Of a stretch of 7,041 bases of DNA, positions 1-4,547 are shown one piece after another. Source of the DNA: an uncultured Prevotella sp. (GTDB taxonomy: Bacteria > Bacteroidota > Bacteroidia > Bacteroidales > Bacteroidaceae). The position numbers and the translations under genes were made by a program. Under the pieces are notes generated by a model. That model was not told the origin of the DNA. It searched no databases and worked only from the letters and a program-made list of their open reading frames with translations. Each line of letters begins with the position of its first letter. Positions within the stretch are counted from its first letter, which is position 1. The stretch covers positions 1-7,041 of the forward strand of contig CAMQBP010000098.1 in NCBI GenBank assembly GCA_946999025.1, read 5' to 3'.

Positions 1-145
1 TTTTTTGAACGACGGGGAGAAGCATCACCTGACGGAACTCCATCAACTGTCCATTGCAAGACGCCAACTGGACGAAGCTCTGGAAATGCTCATCGCCGAG
101 GAAGAGGTAACAATTGAAGGGAGTTACATCTTCTTACAACCATAA
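1..145 (+). CDS. C-terminal end of an unrecognised protein, winged-helix-like tail (5' partial)
   Basis: An open frame runs from the window edge (first full codon at position 2) to a TAA at 143-145 and gives the last 47 residues of a protein. The tail begins FLNDGEKHHLTELHQ and ends in VTIEGSYIFLQP. The pattern is a short helix, then a longer amphipathic helix (RRQLDEALEMLIAEEE), then a beta-hairpin-like end. This resembles a winged helix-turn-helix module, which could sit at the end of a DNA-binding regulator, a helicase or another multidomain protein. The fragment is too short to name. It points towards the minus-strand operon and ends 56 bp from the end of the HAD gene, so the two units converge. 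The family is inference; the frame is supported by its protein-like composition and clean stop. Confidence 0.6.
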   Translation, partial: FLNDGEKHHLTELHQLSIARRQLDEALEMLIAEEEVTIEGSYIFLQP

Positions 146-182
146 ATAATCCTCACCTAAACCTGTAATAAACAAAAACCTA

Positions 183-197
183 CCTTTATCAAAAAGG
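183..197 (-). terminator. Weak terminator-like hairpin between convergent genes
   Basis: CCTTT (183-187) and AAAGG (193-197) are perfect 5-bp arms around a 5-base loop, inside the 56-bp gap between the convergent genes. Read on the minus strand, the arm is followed after a few bases by a T-rich stretch (TTTTTGTTTATT), which fits an intrinsic terminator for the four-gene minus-strand operon. The stem is short and mostly A-T, so this is a weak call. Confidence 0.3.
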
Positions 198-201
198 CAC
201 A

Positions 202-936
202 TTAGATTTTCAATAAATCGTGAAAATCAGATAATATATAGGTTGGAAGCGTTTCATCATATTGCTTATCCGTCCATCCTTCACCTTTCAACCAAGCAGT
301 TTGGCAGCCTATTGCAGAAGCGGGTTCTATATCTTTATAGTAACTGTCACCAACAGCAAGAACGTTAGTGGCTGGCATTTGCAAAACATCAAGTGCCATT
401 TTGAACAGTCGGGCATCCGGTTTTCGGATGTTTACCATAGCTGATTCAATGACATCTTCAAACAAATTGTCAAGCTCAAACTCCTTCAAAACCTGCCTCA
501 TGTTACCATAAAAGTTGGTAACCATAACAAGCGGATATTGTTGGTGTAGCTTCTCAAGAACTATTCTGTTGCGATAAATGATAGTTGAGACATGCTCATA
601 CACACGATTGGTCAGTTGCTGGTGTATCCGTTTCAGTTCGTTCTCATCCGCATCCCAGGCTCCAAGGATGCACAACTGTTCCAACTCGAGCCGCAACTTG
701 ACATCTATCGTCTTCTTGAGAGAATAATCTTCCCGAATCAACGGATTCTTCTCAAGCGTTCGTTCACCATAAACATAAGCCTCACGAAAAGCATCATCCG
801 TCACTGGCATCCCCTCTTGTTGGTAAGAATGCCACAACATCTTGCCCCAATGTTGGCCGTTTGTGTCGATGGTTCCACCAAAATCAAGAATCAATCCCTT
901 GATATCAGATGTATTTTTTACTGTATTCATCACCAT
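202..936 (-). CDS. HAD-superfamily phosphatase-like hydrolase, last gene of the lipid-headgroup operon
   Basis: This 244-residue protein has the haloacid dehalogenase fold with an alpha-helical C1 cap at roughly residues 25-110. The motifs are visible in order: motif I LDFGGTID with the nucleophile Asp18, motif II VTN with Thr140, motif III Lys172 (IRKPDARLF), and motif IV VGDSYYKDIEPA with Asp197 and Asp202. The second Asp of the classic DxD motif I, which usually serves as general acid/base, is Gly20. Such DxG variants occur in the superfamily and may alter the reaction or its rate. It is cytoplasmic, with no signal peptide or membrane segment. It starts 2 bp after the stop of the CDP-alcohol phosphatidyltransferase gene, so the two are surely cotranscribed. 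A sensible role is removal of a phosphate from a headgroup precursor or product, but the substrate is unknown. A second ATG (residue 3, codon 930-928) is an alternative start. Confidence 0.88.
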   Translation of the reverse strand: MVMNTVKNTSDIKGLILDFGGTIDTNGQHWGKMLWHSYQQEGMPVTDDAFREAYVYGERTLEKNPLIREDYSLKKTIDVKLRLELEQLCILGAWDADENELKRIHQQLTNRVYEHVSTIIYRNRIVLEKLHQQYPLVMVTNFYGNMRQVLKEFELDNLFEDVIESAMVNIRKPDARLFKMALDVLQMPATNVLAVGDSYYKDIEPASAIGCQTAWLKGEGWTDKQYDETLPTYILSDFHDLLKI

Positions 937-938
937 GG

Positions 939-1871
939 TTAAATGTGTTTTGGTTGTTTTTCGAGGTCGCTCAAAAGCAATTTACACAAGGTTTCATGGC
1001 GATTGTGCATGTAAATGTAGAGCGTATGGAGAACCACTATCTCGAAAACAAAGTACACCCATGGGCAGTTGAGCAGGCAGGTTACATACAAACAGATAGC
1101 GCGTGTGTTGAACGTCAGAATGTTGGAATAGGGCATGAGCGGTCGGCTTCCTGCCACGAAACGTTGCTTCACATCCTCGTGTGGATGTTTAAGATAGCAT
1201 TGGAAGAATCGTTGAAACGCCGGTGTGCGCCGCTCTTGTCCGCGACAATAGTTGGCATAGTTGGCGTAAAACAGTTTTTTCAGCCATTCATTCTTTGCCA
1301 ACGATTTATAAATGTCGTATTGCTGCTTCGAATGATCCAATTCACTCCCCTCTTTACCCTTCAAAAAATAAAGATGAATCTGCCGGTAATAATCGCCCAA
1401 GGAACTTTGCTGTGAATGACATAAGATGCCTGCAACGGCCGCCAAAGCCCAACTTCCCAGGCCCCAGTGGATATCGGTAAACGGCATTGGCTGATGCTGC
1501 AGGCGCATGGCAATGGCCACATAGATACCTAAAAACCACAACTGACTGGCAAAACCATCAAGCATGCGCCCGATAAATGTATGCTGGTGAGTGAGACGAG
1601 CCAACTGACCGTCAGTGCTATCACAAAGATTGGCCATGATCAGCAGCATCACACCACACAGATTGTGACACAGGTCAGTAAAATAAAAGCAATAAGCTGC
1701 TCCTGCTCCAAGAAAGATAGAGAGGATGGTGACGGCGTTGGGATGCACACCAAGTCGTTTCCATATCAAGGCAAACACCAACCCCACAGGTCGTGTGAAG
1801 TGAACATCAAGCCACTCTTCCGTATCTTTCGACTTCATGGAAGCCTTCAAAAGTTCTTGAAACCTACTCAT
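939..1871 (-). CDS. CDP-alcohol phosphatidyltransferase family membrane protein with divergent active site
   Basis: This 310-residue integral membrane protein belongs to the family that displaces CMP from a CDP-linked substrate with an alcohol to make a phosphodiester (phospholipid or headgroup synthesis). The signature DxxDGxxAR(x8)GxxxDxxxD is at residues 84-109: Asp84, Asp87-Gly88, Ala91-Arg92, Gly101 and Asp105 are present, but the last position is Ser109 instead of Asp. Hydrophobic segments lie near 29-40, 45-66, 68-83, 108-123, 138-151, 250-268 and 271-288. Between the fifth and sixth lies a charged soluble stretch of about 95 residues (153-247). Many family members are about 180-230 residues long, so this one is enlarged. 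Its ATG overlaps the ATP-grasp stop codon (ATGA), implying translational coupling, and the HAD gene follows after 2 bp. Family assignment is firm. Substrates are unknown; a CDP-polyol or CDP-diacylglycerol route is inferred from the adjacent nucleotidyltransferase. Confidence 0.9.
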   Translation of the reverse strand: MSRFQELLKASMKSKDTEEWLDVHFTRPVGLVFALIWKRLGVHPNAVTILSIFLGAGAAYCFYFTDLCHNLCGVMLLIMANLCDSTDGQLARLTHQHTFIGRMLDGFASQLWFLGIYVAIAMRLQHQPMPFTDIHWGLGSWALAAVAGILCHSQQSSLGDYYRQIHLYFLKGKEGSELDHSKQQYDIYKSLAKNEWLKKLFYANYANYCRGQERRTPAFQRFFQCYLKHPHEDVKQRFVAGSRPLMPYSNILTFNTRAICLYVTCLLNCPWVYFVFEIVVLHTLYIYMHNRHETLCKLLLSDLEKQPKHI

Positions 1872-2614
1872 ACTTCCTTTAAAAGTTGTGCAATGGCCCG
1901 TGCTGCTTCCTCCCTACAAGGAGAGAAACTGGGCCAGTCGTTAAAATCAATGATGCTGAAATGACCATCTTTACTCACGATACAATCACCGCCAAAGACA
2001 TCAATGCCGATGATATCAGCTAATCGACAGGCATGGCGGTGCAGCTCTTTGGCATCAAAAGCGTACCCCTGTTCGGAGGCACGAAGGCGATACCATCTGA
2101 AGAAGTCATGGCCGACGCAGTAGAATTTCACCAAGTCGCCTTCAATATTCGCACTCTCCACACAAGTCAGAATGCCGCGTTTCTTCCATTCATCCTTCTG
2201 CTTTCTCAACTCATCTTCGTCTTGACAAAACACCACATCGTTGTCTCTTTGTGCCAAGGCGTCACCCCGTTTGAGCCAATAGCCATGCTCGCCTTTCTCT
2301 GGGGGCATGGGAACATGGTGCGTTCGCATCAACTTCACGATTTTCTTCCGCTCACATGCTTCCACTGCCTTGGGCATATTTATCACCAAAGCACCCGCTT
2401 CGGCTCGTTTACGCAAGAACTGCAACGTCTCTGGTAGGCGTCCCATCGACAAATAAATGTCAGCCATGTGCTCGTCTGTGAGTTGAGCTTCGTCAATCAT
2501 AGGAATGTCACCGCCCAGACATTGGATAACAGAAGCGAGTATCTCGCGATCTTTTTGTTCTGCGTCCAGCGAATATTTCACGTCACGACGGATAGCAATG
2601 ATTTTATTTTTCAT
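1868..2614 (-). CDS. ATP-grasp family enzyme (RimK/ITPK-like ligase or kinase)
   Basis: The protein is 248 residues from the ATG at 2614. It shows an ATP-grasp layout: an N-terminal pre-ATP region (to about 78), a segment of the form INMPKAVEACERKKIVKLM followed by VPMPP (about 78-104) typical of the start of the ATP domain, a nucleotide-binding Lys115 in YWLKRG, a CVESANIEGDLVKFYCVG strand pair (151-168), and the metal-binding end GIDVFGGD...IIDFNDWPSF with Asp223 and Asn225. ATP-grasp enzymes make acyl-phosphate intermediates to join carboxylates to amines or thiols; a minority (the inositol phosphate kinase ITPK) phosphorylate polyols. Which applies here cannot be told from sequence alone. 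The same frame extends upstream to a GTG at 2632, six codons earlier, with a GAAGG 6 bases before it. I prefer the ATG because the MKNKIIAIRRDVK start looks natural, but the GTG is possible. The stop overlaps the next gene by 4 bp. Confidence 0.82.
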   Translation of the reverse strand: MKNKIIAIRRDVKYSLDAEQKDREILASVIQCLGGDIPMIDEAQLTDEHMADIYLSMGRLPETLQFLRKRAEAGALVINMPKAVEACERKKIVKLMRTHHVPMPPEKGEHGYWLKRGDALAQRDNDVVFCQDEDELRKQKDEWKKRGILTCVESANIEGDLVKFYCVGHDFFRWYRLRASEQGYAFDAKELHRHACRLADIIGIDVFGGDCIVSKDGHFSIIDFNDWPSFSPCREEAARAIAQLLKEV

Positions 2615-2655
2615 ATCGTTGGATGAAGGCACTGCGGGCCTTCGATAATTCTATT

Positions 2656-3405
2656 TTAATGAATTTGGCTCAACAACGACGCCGGATTACGTAGGAATTC
2701 CTCTGCCTTTGGGATGTCCGAGGCATGATCAATGTCCATCACCGGCCCCATGTCATAGGCCATTACCTTCAATTGTTCGGCAATCAATGCTCGCTGAAAG
2801 TTGCGCATGCGATGTTCGCCACGCTCAATACAGTGCGACAAAGTGTCCAACACACGAGGGTGAAGACCGTATATACCCCCAGAAATGAAGGTGCAATGAC
2901 CAGGGTTTTGATCATGAAAGCCCAAAACATTGAACGTAGCGTCAGTTTCCACATAGAGCGGTTTCTCATCATCCACATACCGAGTCACACCCATCAACGC
3001 ATCAACGCCATAGTTGACGGCCTGGTTAAAAGTACGAATGTAATCGGTGAAAGCTTGTTCCAAGAAAACCGTGTCTACCGTTGTAAGACAGAAAGGTGAA
3101 TCCTTGAGCCATGTGCTCATGGCATACAGACTGTGCATTGAGCTGGGTGTACGCTTCATCAGCAGGCGTAAGGGAACACGAACGCCCTGCAAACCGCCCT
3201 CCTTGAGGTCGCACAAATGAGCATATACATCGGGCATGGCTTCGTTGCAGATCACGATGATTTCGTCTGCTTCATTCTCCATGAAGATTCGTATCAAGCG
3301 GTCTATCAACGATTCACCATGCACTTTTACCAGCGGTTTGGGGACATCAATTCCCTCTTTGCTCAAACGTGAACCCTCACCCGCTGCTATGACAGCATAT
3401 TTCAT
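2656..3405 (-). CDS. MobA-like/GT-A nucleotidyltransferase (sugar- or alcohol-phosphate type), first gene of the operon
   Basis: This 249-residue cytoplasmic enzyme transfers a nucleotidyl group from an NTP to a phosphorylated sugar or alcohol, releasing pyrophosphate. Visible motifs are the N-terminal nucleotide loop AVIAAGEGSRL (residues 4-14, with Gly9, Gly11 and Arg13), VPKPLVKV with Lys23, the metal-binding TTVDTV with Asp111, and a C-terminal PVMDIDHASDI (221-231) with Asp224, Asp226 and Asp230, matching the usual iDxxxDL second metal site. Length and motifs fit single-domain enzymes such as phosphocholine, inositol-1-phosphate or sugar-1-phosphate nucleotidyltransferases. Because a CDP-alcohol phosphatidyltransferase lies two genes downstream, CTP is the most likely nucleotide, which is inference. 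Thermophile inositol-lipid enzymes fuse or pair these same two domains, a useful precedent. A promoter-like element lies about 90 bp upstream, and the ATP-grasp gene follows after a 41-bp gap (23 bp if it starts at the GTG). Confidence 0.87.
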   Translation of the reverse strand: MKYAVIAAGEGSRLSKEGIDVPKPLVKVHGESLIDRLIRIFMENEADEIIVICNEAMPDVYAHLCDLKEGGLQGVRVPLRLLMKRTPSSMHSLYAMSTWLKDSPFCLTTVDTVFLEQAFTDYIRTFNQAVNYGVDALMGVTRYVDDEKPLYVETDATFNVLGFHDQNPGHCTFISGGIYGLHPRVLDTLSHCIERGEHRMRNFQRALIAEQLKVMAYDMGPVMDIDHASDIPKAEEFLRNPASLLSQIH

Positions 3406-3640
3406 TCGTATCTGTTTTATCCATTTGTCGACAAAGGCTGGTCAATATCTTGCTGCGCATTGGCACAATGACCCCTCAAGAGCCTTTATAGATACAAAGA
3501 TAAAACATATTTTTGAAATAAGGAAGTGGCATCTCGAATATTTCTTTCAATGTCGTGAAGCCGTGATGTATTCGACGGCAACAGCCTCAAAACACGAAAA
3601 AGATTGATGCCACCCTAAGACACTCGCTTTTATTCCAGGT
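3406..3640. other. Intergenic region, no gene seen
   Basis: These 235 bases separate the end of the GIN-domain lipoprotein gene from the start of the four-gene operon. No convincing coding frame is present; open stretches here have unprotein-like composition. The region contains the TATCTTTG element described separately and a short inverted repeat, GCCGT (3560-3564) with ACGGC (3575-3579), that could help end transcription of the lipoprotein gene but lacks a T-tract. Confidence 0.6.
3495..3502 (-). promoter_or_regulatory. Bacteroidota -7 promoter element for the four-gene operon
   Basis: Read on the minus strand the bases are TATCTTTG, an exact match to the Bacteroidota -7 consensus TAnnTTTG. 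It would start transcription near 3488-3490 and leave a leader of about 85 bases before the nucleotidyltransferase ATG at 3405. No clear TTTG -33 element lies 19-21 bases upstream (only a T-rich, TTCC-containing stretch), so the call rests on the -7 match and its position. Confidence 0.45.
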
Positions 3641-4345
3641 CTAATGTTTGGAAAGAATCTGCAAATCGTCTGTGTTGATAGATCCCGTTCCTCTCACCTT
3701 GTGTCTAAAATGTCTAACCGTTCCTGACAGTTCAACGTCGCCTACCCCTTCGAGTTCACATTGCACCCAGTCACATTTTGCCAGATGAGCCTTGATATCA
3801 CCTACCCCTTTGAGTTTGAACGAGGCTTTCGACGCAATCACTTGATCGAGTTCGATGTCGCCAGCCCCTTTCATTTCCACATTCACCTCATCGCAAATCA
3901 GGTCCTTTATCTCAACATCACCAGCCCCTTCCAATCGAATTGTCAAGGTATCTGTATCCAGATGTTGATCGATATTGAAATCACCGGCACCCCGCATCAA
4001 CACCGAAATAAGGTCGGGGGAAGTGAGATAGATATCCACGTCGTCGCAGGAACGCAGGTTTCTCCATCCATTTTTTTGTGTATGTTGGATGGTCAATTCC
4101 GTTCCGTCACTGGTGGTTTTGATGCGCCTGATTGCATTTTCAGGCCCTACAATCTTGACACTCACAGAATCGGCTTGCACAAAATGCACTTCACAAGCTG
4201 TTTCTAACTTGATGCGTTTGAACGGTTGCACCTTCACGTTCTTTGTTATTTTCTTTCCACCATCCTTCTTTTTAACGATGTTCACGCACGATGCGAGTGT
4301 CACTACGCAGACCACAGCACATGCCAACCAAAGTATTTTCTTCAT
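3641..4345 (-). CDS. Lipoprotein with head-GIN domain (DUF2807) beta-solenoid repeats
   Basis: This 234-residue precursor starts with a lipoprotein signal peptide (MKKILWLACAVVCVVTLASC). The lipobox is LASC, with Cys20 as the predicted lipidated residue. No acidic run follows the cysteine, so there is no obvious surface-export signal and a periplasm-facing location is plausible. The mature part fits the head-GIN domain common in Bacteroidota: an opening VQPFKRIKLETACEVHFVQ, then a ladder of repeats. Six copies of a (R/K/E)-G-x-G-(D/S) turn occur at Gly119, 140, 160, 180, 200 and 219, a period of about 20 residues that suggests one coil per copy of a right-handed beta structure. The domain is often annotated as a putative adhesin head, but its molecular function is not established. 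The gene appears to be transcribed alone, about 200 bp from the gene upstream and 235 bp from the gene downstream. Confidence 0.88.
   Translation of the reverse strand: MKKILWLACAVVCVVTLASCVNIVKKKDGGKKITKNVKVQPFKRIKLETACEVHFVQADSVSVKIVGPENAIRRIKTTSDGTELTIQHTQKNGWRNLRSCDDVDIYLTSPDLISVLMRGAGDFNIDQHLDTDTLTIRLEGAGDVEIKDLICDEVNVEMKGAGDIELDQVIASKASFKLKGVGDIKAHLAKCDWVQCELEGVGDVELSGTVRHFRHKVRGTGSINTDDLQILSKH
3680..3994 (-). repeat. Six-copy about-60-bp coding repeat inside the GIN-domain gene
   Basis: On the plus strand, variants of atcaccagcccctt, gtcgcctaccccttcgag and atcacctacccctttgag recur about every 60 bases. They encode the GAGD/GVGD turns of the lipoprotein. The two copies near 3735 and 3795 are the most alike at DNA level, which suggests fairly recent duplication of a coil or selection on the same turn sequence. 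Confidence 0.7.
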
Positions 4346-4370
4346 ACCATTTACTATTTAGAGGATTACA

Positions 4371-4390
4371 TGGCCTACCAACGAAGGCCA
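4371..4390. repeat. Inverted repeat in the leader of the lipoprotein gene
   Basis: TGGCCT (4371-4376) and AGGCCA (4385-4390) are perfect 6-bp arms around 8 bases. They begin 26 bases upstream of the lipoprotein ATG, so the structure probably lies in the mRNA leader or near the promoter. It could be a hairpin affecting translation or a protein-binding site; the sequence does not decide. Confidence 0.35.
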
Positions 4391-4424
4391 ATTACTAACT
4401 GTTTATAGGACGATGGCACAGCCG

Positions 4425-4451
4425 TAAAAGTTGCAGCAGGCATAACTTTTA
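4425..4451. repeat. Perfect 8-bp inverted repeat, operator or hairpin candidate
   Basis: TAAAAGTT (4425-4432) and AACTTTTA (4444-4451) are perfectly complementary around an 11-base centre, giving a 27-bp dyad about 80 bases upstream of the lipoprotein start. The arm-to-arm distance suits a dimeric regulator. The A-rich 5' and T-rich 3' arms could equally act as a weak bidirectional terminator. Confidence 0.4.
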
Positions 4452-4487
4452 TCCGTCATCAACTGCATTCATCTGGACATGTCAAAT

Positions 4488-4504
4488 CCTCTTCATCGAA
4501 GAGG
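4488..4504 (-). terminator. Terminator-like hairpin after the hexosaminidase gene
   Basis: CCTCTTC and GAAGAGG form a perfect 7-bp stem with a 3-base loop, 44-60 bases past the hexosaminidase stop codon. On the minus strand it is followed only by ATTTG, not a long T-run, so it is a weak intrinsic terminator at best. Its GAAGAGG arm can also pair with the sequence at 4523-4535. Confidence 0.4.
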
Positions 4505-4535
4505 TTCATCATGACCATGCACGATGAACTCTTTC
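4498..4535 (-). repeat. Imperfect long stem-loop just after the hexosaminidase stop codon
   Basis: The arms 4498-4510 (GAAGAGGTTCATC) and 4523-4535 (GATGAACTCTTTC) pair with the uninterrupted core GTTCATC/GATGAAC and a 12-base loop. On the minus-strand RNA, about 11 pairs form with one bulged C. It begins 13 bases after the stop and may protect or process the mRNA 3' end. It shares an arm with the 4488-4504 hairpin, so the two cannot form together. Confidence 0.4.
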
Positions 4536-4547
4536 CATACCGTTTTT

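Larger units (their letters stand above)
4346..4547. other. Intergenic region rich in inverted repeats, no gene seen
   Basis: These 202 bases lie between the hexosaminidase stop and the lipoprotein start, both on the minus strand. I see no coding frame of its own. The region is packed with inverted repeats: TGGCCT/AGGCCA (4371-4376 and 4385-4390), TAAAAGTT/AACTTTTA (4425-4432 and 4444-4451), CCTCTTC/GAAGAGG (4488-4504), and a longer imperfect stem at 4498-4535. No good TAnnTTTG match was found for the lipoprotein promoter. Confidence 0.6.

Noticed and set aside
909..1415. 168-residue plus-strand open frame antisense to the phosphatidyltransferase gene
   Set aside because: The minus strand encodes a clear family member with motif and membrane segments; the plus-strand translation has no domain-like features.
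3560..3579. GCCGT/ACGGC hairpin as terminator of the lipoprotein gene
   Set aside because: The stem is only 5 bp with a 10-base loop and no T-tract on the transcribed strand.
3680..3994. CRISPR-like array
   Set aside because: The roughly 60-bp periodicity is coding: it stays in frame and encodes GxGD turns, and there are no identical repeats with unique spacers.
3761..4207. 148-residue plus-strand open frame opposite the GIN lipoprotein
   Set aside because: Its repetitiveness simply mirrors the repeats of the real gene on the other strand.
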